From Phycisphaerales bacterium (lineage in GTDB: Bacteria; Planctomycetota; Phycisphaerae; UBA1845; UTPLA1): DNA of 64,000 bases. The stretch spans positions 1 to 64,000 of the forward strand of contig JAKSDK010000138.1 in NCBI GenBank assembly GCA_022360095.1. The letters run 5' to 3'. The first letter of the stretch is position 1. Every line of letters starts with the position of its first letter. The position numbers and the translations under genes are program-made. The notes beneath the pieces were generated by a model. The model saw nothing but the letters and a program-made list of their open reading frames with translations. It had not been told where the DNA came from and made no database searches. This document shows positions 1-9,467 of the stretch, one piece after another.

Positions 1-3000
1 CTGGATGAACCGCCCCATGCTCGGGCTGTACATGCGGTTGCGGTTGTAGTACAGACCCGCCGCGCCGGGCGCCAGCACCGGGTCGTGGATGCCGCCGTCG
101 AAGCGGTCGAAGAACAGGCCCTGGTGGCCGATGCGGTTGATCGCATGCGTACCGAAGCTGTCCACTGCCACCAGCTCGCCGTAAGGCTCGTAGGTGTACT
201 GCGCGAGCACGTCGGGGACCACGGCCTGCAGGCCGCCCATCAGCGCGACCACGTTGTAGTTCGCATCCTGAAGCACATAAATCACGTGGCCGTCGCGGTC
301 GATCTGCGCCACGAACTCGTCGATGTAACCCGGACCATAGACATATTCCCGGTCGGTCCAATCGAGGCCGAAAGAACCGATGGGATTCAAAACCGTGATC
401 GACTGGGACTCCGGTGGTAACTGCGGGTCGCCCTCTGGCAGCACGTCCTGCAACGTCAACGCCACTTCGTCGTTCTGCGACGACACCACGTCGACCACCT
501 CTTCGCCTTCCGGCGTTTCCGTCGTCAGCGGCGCGGAGACGCCCAGGCCTACCACGAACGGGCGGAAAATCACTTCCTGAATACGGCGGACGCCGTCGTA
601 GTAGATGTCCTTCTGCTGAAACGCCGTGCGGCCGGAGGTCATCGGTGTTTCCTTACGGATCAACCGGCCGAGACCGTCGTAGGCGTAGCGAAGCTTCACG
701 TCGCCCAGCAGGCCGGACTCGATGCGGCCGTCGGGGCCGAGCACGGCCGAGCCTTTATGATTGACCTGCAGCAAGCGGCCCCAGGCGTCGTACTGGTAGA
801 TGCAGGCGCCGTCGAAGACGAGGTTGCCGTTGGGATCGTATTGTTGAATCAGCGTCGGCGGCGTCTGCGCGTCGTCGTCGTGAACCACGTCCACTTCGTT
901 GCGCGCGTTGACCGCGTGGTGGATCTGTTGCGTGACCGTGTCGCCCTCATGACGGACCACGCTGCCCGCCGCGGCGCTGTTGCCCGACCAGTTGCCCAGC
1001 GCGTCCAGATGCCAGGTGATCGAGTTCGGCAGCGGCAGCGAGCCGGTGATGATCTCGTTGTTGGCGTCGAGATGACCCCGCGTCGCCTTGGTCAGACGAC
1101 TCAGACCGTCGTATTCATAGGCCCAGGACCGATTGTCGGCCAGCGGCACAAAAGGCGGCGGAGGCCACCACTGCGTCACCCGGGCATGCGTCCGATTCCC
1201 GGCAAGGTCGTAGCCGTATTCGTAGCGGTGAATCGTCTCGCCGTAGTAAGTGTAGTGCAGGTCCTGAATGCGGCCGAAACGGTCCAGGCCGTCGTAGCCG
1301 GTCGCGCCGGTGAACGTCTGCTGCGTCCCGTTGCCCAGCGCCGTGCCGATGCGGCGGGACGTGCCCATGTATTCGTAGTTGGCCAGGTTGCCCAGAACCG
1401 CGTCGCTGATCTGCGTGATCCGCGCGAGCACGCTGTCCGGATCGTCGGTGCCGTTGCCGTAATGGAACGTCAGGCTACGCCGCGTGCCGTCCTCCGACCG
1501 TGCGGGATAGTCCATGCCCACCAGCCGGTTGAAGTTGTTCGCAGTCAACGGACTGAAGGCCCAGTGATAATCGATCGCCGGCGTATCCCCGGGGGACGCC
1601 GCGTTCAATTCCTCGAAGTGCGACTGCCATTCGGTCTGGAGGTTTCGAAGGCCCGTGTCGTAGGCGAACAGATTGTCCGCGATGACCGTGTCCAGGCTCA
1701 GCCCAGCCACGCCACGCGCCGTGATCCGCTTCAAAAGACCGTCGTATTCGTACTCCATCTCGATCGTGTGGAGGCGATTCAGCGGCTTGTTCGTCGGATC
1801 GTTCTGCGCAGCCTCGGTGTACCAGCCGCTGTCATCGACCTCGATCCGCGTGGCACGGCCCAGTTCGTCGTAGGTGTAGGTGAAGACGTTGCCGTTGGCG
1901 TCGGTCCGGCTCGCCACCATCCCGTCGGGGTAATAGGTGAAGGCCAGGTCGGCCTCGGCCGCCGGGGCGCCGGTGGTCGAATCGGGGAAGTGGACCGTGG
2001 CGATCCAGCCGTTGTGCGTGCTGACCTGCCCATAGGTGCCGTCGCCGTCGTTGTCATCATCGACCACGGCCGCGCCGTAGCGGAACTCGGTGACCTGGAA
2101 CTTGCCGTCGATCGGTTGCCAGTCGATGTTGCCATACGAGATATCCCCGGCTTCGGGCAGCACGGCCGCCATCCTGGTCATGCGGCCCTGATCGTCGTAG
2201 AAATAGGCCGTGCGCTTGGTGAAGCCGGGATTGTGCGGATCGTTGGCTTCCTCGGTAGTCATCAGCATCCGGCCGAGGTCGTCGTAGAGCGTGCGCGTGA
2301 CCGAGCCGTTGGGCCGGAACACCACGGCCTGCCGACCGGCCTCGTCATAACCGTAGCCCGTCACCAGCGCATGGGCGGGTTGACCGGTGGTGTCCAGGCC
2401 GATGACATGGCCATCCGTGTCTAAAACGACCGGCGGCGTGTAGGGATCGTACGCCGGTGCCGGTGTCGTTCCCTCGGCGAAGACCGGGTCCGTATGGTTG
2501 GTGCCATAGTTGGCGGTGGCCAGAACCCGGCCGGAGAGGTCATACCACGTCTGCGTGAACGAACGGACGCTGTTGTCCTCGCCGAGATCGCTTCCGGCGG
2601 CGTCGTGTTCACGCTCCCAGTGGATGGTCCTGATCGCGCGGTCATCGTTGTCGTAGACCATCTCGGAGCGGGCCACCTCTTCGTCGCCGGTGAAGGTCTT
2701 GCTCATCACCTGCCGGCCCTTGGCGTCGTAGACGTATTTCATCATCGGCGCCCCGGCCGCATGGACCTCCGCCGGTTTGAACTGGTAGTTGTAGTAGTTC
2801 AGCGAGGCGGTGAACGGAGCATTGCCGTCCGCGACATCGTATCGACGGACCTCCTCCACTAGGCCGAGCTTGTTGTAGATGTTCTCCGTCAGCGACAGCG
2901 GCTTGAACTCGGCGCTCAGGATGGCCGATGCCGTCGGTACTTCCTGACCCGGACCGAGGAAGCGCGGATCGACCGTCGCCGGCGGCCCCCAGGGCCCGTA

Positions 3001-4608
3001 CTCGCCGACGAACCTTGGACGGTCGAGATTGTCGTACCACGTCACCGTGTGCGTGAGCGGCGTGCCCAGCAGCTCCGGCGGCGGCGGATCGATCTCCACG
3101 GCCTCGTCGTCGTTCCGGACCCAGACCTGCCGCATCCGCCAGTCGTAACCGAAATGCGTCAGGTGCCCGATACGGTCTTCATTGTTGGGCGGGATGACAG
3201 GATCGCCCGGGGCGGCGACTTCGAAGTATGGATTGACCGCCAACTCACGGAAGCTGCGCACGCCGGTCAACCGATACGCGTCGTTCACGCCCTCGCCGTA
3301 ATAGCGCTTTTCGACCAGGAACATGTCGTCGGCCAGTTCTTCTTCGGGCGTGCATCCCGGCGGGCTCTCGCCCGGCGCACAGATGACGGCCGTTCCCCAG
3401 AATTCGTGAATGTCCTCAGTCCCGCGATAAACGCGCACCAACCGGCCCAATTCATCATAGACGTTGCGCGTCAACGTGCCGTCGGGCGACTGCTGTCGGC
3501 TGATCTGACCGAACCCGTTGTATGTGATGCCCGACGAAACAACCGAGCCGTCGTCCCCCCCGCGGGCGACGCCCACGACGCGACCGCGTTCATCGTACTC
3601 GGGCGTCGTGGTGGAGATGACCTCGTAGTTTCCGTCGGCGGTGCCCTCGACCATCGTCTTGACGTCATTCAGCGCGAACGAACCGTGGACGCGGATTTCC
3701 CGTTGCGAGATCAACTTGCCGGCATCGACGTGCACGATCTGCGCAGGGGACATCGCGATGTATTCACCCGGCTCGCCCTGGGTTTGCGATGGAATGAACC
3801 TCAGATCGTTCAAGGTCCACTGATACAGCCCCTCGGGAGCTTGAATGTACACGATGCGCTGTTCGCGTTCGTTCGGAAAGATCGTCGCCACGCGTCCGTA
3901 GGTGTTGTCGTATTCGTGCGTTGTCGTGAGATTGAGGGCGGCGCTCGCACCGACGCGCTGCCAGTTCGCGGGAAACGATTCCTGCGGCGGCGCCGCGTCG
4001 GCATCGACCACCTGAAGCGTCGGCCTGCCCTGGCAGTCGTATTGGTTGAAGTCGATGTAGAACTCGGCCGCGTTCGAGGCCGTGAAGTTCTCCGGGTCCG
4101 GGTCCGTCACACTTCCGGTGCCCCGCCACTGAAGATTGCCGTTCGTGTTGAAGACGGTCGTCTCCATCGTGTGATGACCGGTATCGTCTTTGTGGATCGG
4201 CGCCTTCGGTCCGACGACCGTTTTGCACAGCGTCGCGCGCTCTTCCACCGGAACGGACGCGTCGCTGTCATCCAAATCAAAGTGATATCGCGTGACTTCG
4301 TAGTCATCGTCCACGTTCGCGGCCGACGAGTTCGCGAGCGTCGTGCTCACGGTAGGATCAGGATAGTTAATCTCCGCGGTGATCAGTTCCGGTCGCCCCG
4401 GAGTCCCGCGCTCGAAGCTTCGAAGATAATGGAAAACACCGTTTGTCCCTTTCTTCACACCCTCGGCCTCGAGTTCCCCGTCGGCGTCGTACTGATACAC
4501 ATAAATGAGGCCGTCGTTTTCCTTGTCCGTATTTTCGGTGGAATCCCATCCGCGACTTCGCCGTTCGACAAGTCGCCCGTTGTCCCTAGTTGAGAAACAG
4601 GGTGCCAT
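1..4608 (-). CDS. RHS/YD-repeat protein, C-terminus cut by window edge
   Basis: The minus frame is open from the left edge to a stop at 4810-4812. The first good ATG is at 4608, giving at least 1536 codons with no in-frame stop in the rows I checked. The translation is full of YD repeats, for example YEYDGLSRL near 1100, YQYDAWGRL near 790 and YAYDGLGRLIRKE near 680. It ends at the window edge with the RHS-core signature (GLYYNRNRMYSPSMGRFIQ). RHS proteins form a secreted or surface shell around a variable C-terminal domain, often a toxin, which would lie just outside the window. No signal peptide or N-terminal secretion domain is visible, so the gene may be 5'-truncated or the true N-terminus may lie in another frame. 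An AGGAG sits only one base from the ATG, so the start is uncertain. The family call is firm. Confidence 0.88.
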   Translation of the reverse strand, partial: MAPCFSTRDNGRLVERRSRGWDSTENTDKENDGLIYVYQYDADGELEAEGVKKGTNGVFHYLRSFERGTPGRPELITAEINYPDPTVSTTLANSSAANVDDDYEVTRYHFDLDDSDASVPVEERATLCKTVVGPKAPIHKDDTGHHTMETTVFNTNGNLQWRGTGSVTDPDPENFTASNAAEFYIDFNQYDCQGRPTLQVVDADAAPPQESFPANWQRVGASAALNLTTTHEYDNTYGRVATIFPNEREQRIVYIQAPEGLYQWTLNDLRFIPSQTQGEPGEYIAMSPAQIVHVDAGKLISQREIRVHGSFALNDVKTMVEGTADGNYEVISTTTPEYDERGRVVGVARGGDDGSVVSSGITYNGFGQISRQQSPDGTLTRNVYDELGRLVRVYRGTEDIHEFWGTAVICAPGESPPGCTPEEELADDMFLVEKRYYGEGVNDAYRLTGVRSFRELAVNPYFEVAAPGDPVIPPNNEDRIGHLTHFGYDWRMRQVWVRNDDEAVEIDPPPPELLGTPLTHTVTWYDNLDRPRFVGEYGPWGPPATVDPRFLGPGQEVPTASAILSAEFKPLSLTENIYNKLGLVEEVRRYDVADGNAPFTASLNYYNYQFKPAEVHAAGAPMMKYVYDAKGRQVMSKTFTGDEEVARSEMVYDNDDRAIRTIHWEREHDAAGSDLGEDNSVRSFTQTWYDLSGRVLATANYGTNHTDPVFAEGTTPAPAYDPYTPPVVLDTDGHVIGLDTTGQPAHALVTGYGYDEAGRQAVVFRPNGSVTRTLYDDLGRMLMTTEEANDPHNPGFTKRTAYFYDDQGRMTRMAAVLPEAGDISYGNIDWQPIDGKFQVTEFRYGAAVVDDDNDGDGTYGQVSTHNGWIATVHFPDSTTGAPAAEADLAFTYYPDGMVASRTDANGNVFTYTYDELGRATRIEVDDSGWYTEAAQNDPTNKPLNRLHTIEMEYEYDGLLKRITARGVAGLSLDTVIADNLFAYDTGLRNLQTEWQSHFEELNAASPGDTPAIDYHWAFSPLTANNFNRLVGMDYPARSEDGTRRSLTFHYGNGTDDPDSVLARITQISDAVLGNLANYEYMGTSRRIGTALGNGTQQTFTGATGYDGLDRFGRIQDLHYTYYGETIHRYEYGYDLAGNRTHARVTQWWPPPPFVPLADNRSWAYEYDGLSRLTKATRGHLDANNEIITGSLPLPNSITWHLDALGNWSGNSAAAGSVVRHEGDTVTQQIHHAVNARNEVDVVHDDDAQTPPTLIQQYDPNGNLVFDGACIYQYDAWGRLLQVNHKGSAVLGPDGRIESGLLGDVKLRYAYDGLGRLIRKETPMTSGRTAFQQKDIYYDGVRRIQEVIFRPFVVGLGVSAPLTTETPEGEEVVDVVSSQNDEVALTLQDVLPEGDPQLPPESQSITVLNPIGSFGLDWTDREYVYGPGYIDEFVAQIDRDGHVIYVLQDANYNVVALMGGLQAVVPDVLAQYTYEPYGELVAVDSFGTHAINRIGHQGLFFDRFDGGIHDPVLAPGAAGLYYNRNRMYSPSMGRFIQ

Positions 4609-4903
4609 GCTCCTGCTCACTCCCAACCCACGATCTCGACAATCTTCGTCGCAAACCGAGTGTCGGCGACTCTGCAGTGAAAAGACCTTCGCGCGAAGAC
4701 GGTTATGATTCGCTCTTCCTCCGAATTCTCGTTGCGAAGATAGACTGAGACAAAAGTCGATATGTGTAGAGCACGTTCTTGACCGACGCGCAAAAGTAAG
4801 CGGAGACCGCTATCCCAATGCGATCTCCGCAAACAAGGCATCCCAAAGCTCTCGATTCGTTTTCACGCACCGGGCATTTCGACCAAGCGTGTCCCGGTGC
4901 GAA
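4609..4903. other. short gap between RHS ORF and lipoprotein
   Basis: The stretch holds a 74-codon minus frame (4617-4841) that ends just before the RHS ATG. It shows no recognisable motif and no YD repeat. It could be the remnant of an RHS N-terminus or chance. I see no clear terminator. Confidence 0.4.
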
Positions 4904-5944
4904 TTACGGTTCGAAGAGGAAAAGGCGATCCGGTGTGAGCAGCGTATTGCTTTCAATGACTCGATCAGCATTGACGCTGCCACTGCCCAGCACACTGATG
5001 TTGTCCAGCGAGTAGATCGCCGCGTCATTTCGCTCGGCGGCATACAGTCGATCGTCCGAGTCGATCACGGCCGACTCCAGTCGTCCCGCTCCGTTGATGG
5101 TCAACATGAGATCAGGCGCCGGACTCCCATCCAAACCGGCCGCGTTGTTCCAAATCAGGATCGTGTCATTCTGGTTGGCCACGACCAATCGACCGAGTGA
5201 ATCAATGGAGATGATCGGGTCGTCAAGCAGGGGGCCGCTGATAACTCGGTCAGGCACGGCCGCGATCGTCTCCAGTGCGCTGGCATTGGCATACACGAAA
5301 ATCTCGTCACGGCTAACGACGTAGAGATCACCCGCGTGGAACGCCAACTGACTGGGATCGAACGACGTATCGTCGGTGGAGATGATTCGGTCGGGCAACG
5401 GATCGCCGTCGAAGTTCGGTTGCGAGACATTGTCGAAGACGTAGATTGCGTTCTGCGCAACGTTTTCGCTTACGAAGAGCACGTCGTTTGGACGGTCGAT
5501 CGCCACGGCAATGGGTGAATTGATCTCAGAGTTGGGACCCGCCACGACCCGGTCCGGCTGCCGAGAACCGGACGCCGTCGACGCGTTTTCGTAGATCGAG
5601 AGACCAATGCCGTTGGCGATGATCAGGACGCCGCTCTGGCTGACCGCCACATCTTTAGGGCTGACGACTTGGTTGCTGATGCTAAGTTCCAGTTCGGTGT
5701 TGGGCGGCACGTTGGCACCGAAAAGACCTCCCGGATTCACAAAACTCACGAGGTCGGTGTTGGGCGAAACGACCCACAGCCTTGCCGCGTTAATCGGACC
5801 CGGCCCGCCTCCGGGGTTGCCCAAACCGCCCGCGCCCGTGTCGCAGGCCGAGAGAACGAAGGTCGTCGTAACCAGCGTGAGTGCAAGTAAACTCCATTGC
5901 ATCGTGCTCAGTCTCCCGACCGACCGTGGTGCGTTTCCTGTCAT
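4904..5944 (-). CDS. predicted lipoprotein with beta-propeller-like repeats
   Basis: Encodes about 346 residues. I chose the ATG at 5944 because AAGGA lies 8 bases upstream and the N-terminus then becomes a lipoprotein signal peptide: a basic n-region, a hydrophobic stretch and the lipobox LSAC near residue 34. A longer frame reaches 6037 but adds non-signal sequence. The mature part has repeated units of about 45-50 residues containing DRV(I/V) followed by P or S, then an (L/V)(Y/F)V(A/S) strand, for example DRVVAGPNS, DRIISTDDT, DRVISGPLL and DRVIESNTL. This fits an NHL/SMP-30-like propeller exposed outside the inner membrane. It lies downstream of, and in line with, the kinase/sigma pair at 6229-9191, but 284 bases separate them. 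The function is unknown; surface binding is an inference from the fold. Confidence 0.75.
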   Translation of the reverse strand: MTGNAPRSVGRLSTMQWSLLALTLVTTTFVLSACDTGAGGLGNPGGGPGPINAARLWVVSPNTDLVSFVNPGGLFGANVPPNTELELSISNQVVSPKDVAVSQSGVLIIANGIGLSIYENASTASGSRQPDRVVAGPNSEINSPIAVAIDRPNDVLFVSENVAQNAIYVFDNVSQPNFDGDPLPDRIISTDDTSFDPSQLAFHAGDLYVVSRDEIFVYANASALETIAAVPDRVISGPLLDDPIISIDSLGRLVVANQNDTILIWNNAAGLDGSPAPDLMLTINGAGRLESAVIDSDDRLYAAERNDAAIYSLDNISVLGSGSVNADRVIESNTLLTPDRLFLFEP

Positions 5945-6097
5945 GGTTCGTATCCTTAATGAGTCGTTGAAGCCCGACGCGATTGCAATAGGAATGCACG
6001 GACCGCAACCCGGCTTAGCCTCGCTTGGTTGAAGCACCGCGCCTCAACCGCTTAGAACTCAAGCGTCATTTCCGGTGACTCACTCACGCGCCAGGAG

Positions 6098-6157
6098 CAA
6101 AAAAACGCCCGGCGACCGATGGGCCGTCGTGGACCGGCGGGCCGAAGTGATCCGGCG
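6098..6157 (-). terminator. possible rho-independent terminator after kinase gene
   Basis: On the minus strand a GC-rich imperfect hairpin (GCCCGCCGGTCC pairing with GGTCGCCGGGC, with bulges) is followed directly by seven U residues (A-run at 6099-6105 on plus). It lies about 70 bases after the kinase stop. The stem is imperfect, so confidence is moderate. Confidence 0.45.
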
Positions 6158-6228
6158 CGACGCTGAATCGGCTTATCTAAGTTCGAATCGCAGGGGGGCG
6201 GGCTTCCGAAACCGCTGAACTCAAGAGA

Positions 6229-8622
6229 TTAACTGGATCGTGTTTTTTTTCGAATGCGCTTGATATGCTCGTCGACCTGTTTCGTCCGCGGATGCTCCAC
6301 GCCAAACAACCGTCGATAGCCTTCAACGGCGGCGTCCAGCAACGTTGCAGCTTCCGAGTATTTTTCCTGCCTTTCCAAAACAAGGGCAAGTTGTATCGTC
6401 ACGGTCATCACATGACCATGATCGTGGCCGAAGACCACAGCGAAATCATCCCGAGCAGTGCGATACAAGACCTCCGCCTCGCTCAGCTTGTTCTGTCGCC
6501 AAAGCATCATGGCGAGGTTTGCTCGTGCGATCAGCGTGTCGGGATGTCGTTCGCCGAGTCGCTCCACAAATCCTTCGACCACACGGCGCTGGAGGGGCTC
6601 CGCGGCGTCGTATCGCTTCTGACCCTTGAGAAGCCGGGCGAGATTCGCAACGCTCAGGAGAGTCGTCGGATGATTCGGGCCAAAGTGTTGTGACAGGCCT
6701 TTCGCGGCGCGGTGATGTAAGGCTTCGGATTCCTCTGATCGACCGCGTGCCTGGAGAATGGTAGCCAGATTTGCAGTGGTCGTGAGCGTATGGAGGTGGT
6801 CGTCGCCATGGATGCGGCTCTGAATCTCCAGGGCGGCGCGGCATAATGATTCCGCTTCCTCGTGCCGGTTCAATGCGTGCAACGTTGTGGCGAGATCGGT
6901 CATCGCCGTAAGCGTATCCGGATGTTCCGGCCCCAGTGCCGCTCGGCGGCCTTCGTGAGCGGCTCGGAGCAACGGCTCAGCTTCAGCGTGGCGGGCCTGC
7001 TTGCTGCGCACGACGCCCAGATCGCTGACCGAGGTCAGAAAATCCGGATGTGTCCGACCGAGTTCGCGGCGGCGGATGTCGCGTGCGGCAACGTAGTGCC
7101 GTTCGGCGTCGGAGAGGGCCCCCAGACGAACATAGATTGCCGCGACCTCCTCCCGGACGGCGGCTTCCAGTAGCGGCTCACTTTCAAAAGTTGGTGCAAT
7201 CTCACTCTCGGCCCGCTTCACAACGTCCAGGACGCGAACTTCTTGACCATGCATATGCGGGTCGATGGCGACAAACATACGACGCAAGAAGTGATTGACC
7301 TTTTCCACGCGCTGAGCTTCGCGCTGAGCGCGGACGGCCTGCCACATGGCGGCGATCATGCCCGCGGACAAAGCCATCAGGGCAAAACTGACGACTGCGA
7401 CGAACGCGCGGTTGCGCCGGGCGAACTTCCGGAACCGATAGATCCGGCTCGTCGCCCGGGCCAGGATCGGTTCGTCGTCAAGATATCGCTGGATGTCAGC
7501 CGCCATCTCACCGGCGGACTGATAACGTCGTTGGCGGTCCTTTTCAATCGCCTTCGCCACGATATTCTCGATGTCCCCGCGGAAGGATCGGTCAATCGAC
7601 CCGAGCGGGACAGGCTCCTGTTCCCGAATAATGCGAGCGGCATCCGACAGATTGCAGCGATTGAGGTCGTGTGCCGGGCGATCAGCGAACAGTTCGTAAA
7701 GAATCAGGCCGAGTGAATAGATGTCGGACCGTGTGTCGACCTCCGCGGGCTTTCCTTCGAACTGCTCCGGACTCATATACGGCAGCGTCCCGACGAGCTC
7801 ACCCGTCTGAGTACGCAGCGTCGTTTGGAGATCATCGTTATCCGAAGCACGCGCGACGCCGAAGTCGAGGATTTTCGGCTGTGCTGCAGAAGGGGTCGAG
7901 GGTCCAAGGGTCCGAGGGACCAAGGCGGATGTCTCTATCTGTCTTTCCTCAGCCCCTTGCCCCCTTGATCCCTCGGCCCCTTCTCCCACAACGAGAATGT
8001 TGCCCGGTTTGAGATCGCGATGGATGACGCCGTTCTGGTGAGCATGTTGCACAGCCTCGCATACGCGAATCATCAGGGCGAGTCGGTCGCGGACAGGCAG
8101 TGACCGTGCTCGCGCGAACTCCGTGATGGTCTGCCCTTCGACAAACTCCATCGCGAAATAAGGCTGCGGCCCGGCAGGAGAGTCCGCGATGGCGGCCTCG
8201 AAGATCTGGGCTATGCCGGGGTGATGAAGGCGTGCGAGCACCTGGGCCTCATGCTCGAAACGCTTCAACATGCGGGGCGATGCCCAGGCCGACAACATGA
8301 CCTTGAGTGCGACCCGACGGCGCGGATTCCGCTGCTCCGCCAGGTAGACAATCCCCATGCCCCCTTCCCCGAGAAACCGAAGTATCTTGTATTCGCCGAT
8401 ATGCTCCGGGACCGGATGCCCTTTGATCGATTTCGAATCGATCACCGGCTTCTCAAGAAAACCGTCGTCCGGGTCATCATTCTTGAGCAGCGTTTCAACT
8501 TCGTGCCGGAGTTCCTTGTTCCCGTGACAGGCGCGGTCCAGGAAAACTTCTCGATCCGATCGATGAAGCGACCGCGCCGCGAGGAACAGCTTGGAAACGA
8601 GTTCATGATCCGAGCAGCTCAT
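6229..8622 (-). CDS. membrane Ser/Thr protein kinase with C-terminal TPR array
   Basis: The protein has 797 residues. An N-terminal helical segment (about 1-70) is followed by a Hanks-type kinase domain (about 77-365) with the glycine loop LGEGGMGIVY, VALKVML lysine, catalytic HRDLKPGNI, DFGVA and APE-equivalent SPEQ. One transmembrane helix lies near 405-428. Several TPR units of about 42 residues (TPR_10/12 type, with repeating LG..HP.TL pattern) fill about 500-780. The architecture is the usual planctomycete sensor-type kinase, with cytoplasmic catalysis and an extracytoplasmic TPR domain for protein partners. The start codon overlaps the sigma factor stop as ATGA (8622-8619), so the two are translationally coupled. 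Residues about 211-247, between the catalytic loop and DFG, are an unusual insert encoded by a palindromic repeat (see 7888-7984). Confidence 0.93.
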   Translation of the reverse strand: MSCSDHELVSKLFLAARSLHRSDREVFLDRACHGNKELRHEVETLLKNDDPDDGFLEKPVIDSKSIKGHPVPEHIGEYKILRFLGEGGMGIVYLAEQRNPRRRVALKVMLSAWASPRMLKRFEHEAQVLARLHHPGIAQIFEAAIADSPAGPQPYFAMEFVEGQTITEFARARSLPVRDRLALMIRVCEAVQHAHQNGVIHRDLKPGNILVVGEGAEGSRGQGAEERQIETSALVPRTLGPSTPSAAQPKILDFGVARASDNDDLQTTLRTQTGELVGTLPYMSPEQFEGKPAEVDTRSDIYSLGLILYELFADRPAHDLNRCNLSDAARIIREQEPVPLGSIDRSFRGDIENIVAKAIEKDRQRRYQSAGEMAADIQRYLDDEPILARATSRIYRFRKFARRNRAFVAVVSFALMALSAGMIAAMWQAVRAQREAQRVEKVNHFLRRMFVAIDPHMHGQEVRVLDVVKRAESEIAPTFESEPLLEAAVREEVAAIYVRLGALSDAERHYVAARDIRRRELGRTHPDFLTSVSDLGVVRSKQARHAEAEPLLRAAHEGRRAALGPEHPDTLTAMTDLATTLHALNRHEEAESLCRAALEIQSRIHGDDHLHTLTTTANLATILQARGRSEESEALHHRAAKGLSQHFGPNHPTTLLSVANLARLLKGQKRYDAAEPLQRRVVEGFVERLGERHPDTLIARANLAMMLWRQNKLSEAEVLYRTARDDFAVVFGHDHGHVMTVTIQLALVLERQEKYSEAATLLDAAVEGYRRLFGVEHPRTKQVDEHIKRIRKKTRSS
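7888..7984. repeat. imperfect palindromic element inside kinase ORF
   Basis: Two 38-base arms (7888-7925 and 7947-7984) are imperfect inverted copies, 29 of 38 positions matching, separated by a 21-base loop. Each arm is built of AAGGG/GAGGG-type G-rich units. The element is translated in frame and adds about 36 residues between the kinase catalytic loop and DFG motif, where family members normally have a few residues only. It resembles in behaviour the Rickettsia palindromic elements that insert in frame into genes; that comparison is an analogy, not a sequence match. Confidence 0.7.
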
Positions 8623-9191
8623 GTCGATTCTTTCTCGCCGAGACGATGGCGAAGCCAGGCACGGGCGACCGCCCAGTCATCCTTGACGGTCGAAGTGGAA
8701 ACACCGAGGACCTCGGCCGCTTCATCGACGGACAGGCCGCCGAAGAATCTCAGTTCGACCACATTCGCCTGCCGTTTTGAGCGTTCGGCGAGGGACGCCA
8801 GCGCTTCGTCCAGAGCAAGCAGGTCGACGTCCGGCCCACAAGTTGATGCAATCCCGTCGTCGAGCGTCAAGAGCGCGGCATCACCACCGCGTTTGGCGGC
8901 CTTCTTTTTTCGGGCGTGATCCACCAGGATCATCCGAATCTGACAGGCGGCGAGAGCGAAGAACTGGGCTCGCCCCCGCCAGTTCACCACGTTGCCATTC
9001 ACCAGACGAAGATACGCCTCGTTGACCAAGGCCGTAGGCTGAAGCGTGTGATCAGACCGTTCACGACGAAGATAGCGCGCGGCGAGCCGGCGAAGATCAT
9101 CGTAGATCAGCGGGATGAGCCGGCCGGCGGCAACACGGTCCCCGTCCGAAAGTTCGAGCAGCCAACGGGTTGTCACGTCGACGGTGGACAT
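8619..9191 (-). CDS. ECF-type RNA polymerase sigma factor
   Basis: Encodes 190 residues from the ATG at 9191; a longer frame to 9287 adds sequence unlike the family. The region 2 part reads from LIPLIYDDLRRLAARYL, with the LVNEAYLRLV and RAQFFALAACQIRMILVDHAR motifs typical of the planctomycete ECF-like subfamily (TIGR02999 type). Region 4 is VVELRFFGGLSVDEAAEVLGVSTSTVKDDW. It would direct RNA polymerase to a small regulon. Its stop overlaps the kinase start by four bases, so the kinase is a likely regulator or phosphorylating partner, as proposed for other planctomycete sigma/kinase pairs. It is divergent from the dockerin gene at 9468, a possible target. No anti-sigma gene is nearby. Confidence 0.92.
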   Translation of the reverse strand: MSTVDVTTRWLLELSDGDRVAAGRLIPLIYDDLRRLAARYLRRERSDHTLQPTALVNEAYLRLVNGNVVNWRGRAQFFALAACQIRMILVDHARKKKAAKRGGDAALLTLDDGIASTCGPDVDLLALDEALASLAERSKRQANVVELRFFGGLSVDEAAEVLGVSTSTVKDDWAVARAWLRHRLGEKEST

Positions 9192-9467
9192 AGGATGGGC
9201 ACGATCGCGAAACACGACCTCCGAACGAGTATTTATCTTAACCCAATTCACTCGAGCGGGAACCAAGAGACCTGCCCGCACAGCCATAACACCGCTAATG
9301 ACATCGAGTTAGAAGAAAACGAGTTTCGATCGTCCGGCCTGTCCCAAACGGCACGAATTCCCAAAAAAAATCCTCCCATTTGTCACCGCTTTGCGCTTCT
9401 TCCTCAGGACAACGTGGTTGCCCGCGGACAGGAGTTCGGCGACGGCGCCCGATCGCAAGGAGTAAAA

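Noticed and set aside
757-4593. Long plus-strand open frames opposite the RHS gene
   Set aside because: They are in register with the minus-strand RHS codons and reflect GC-rich codon bias; no motif or ribosome site.
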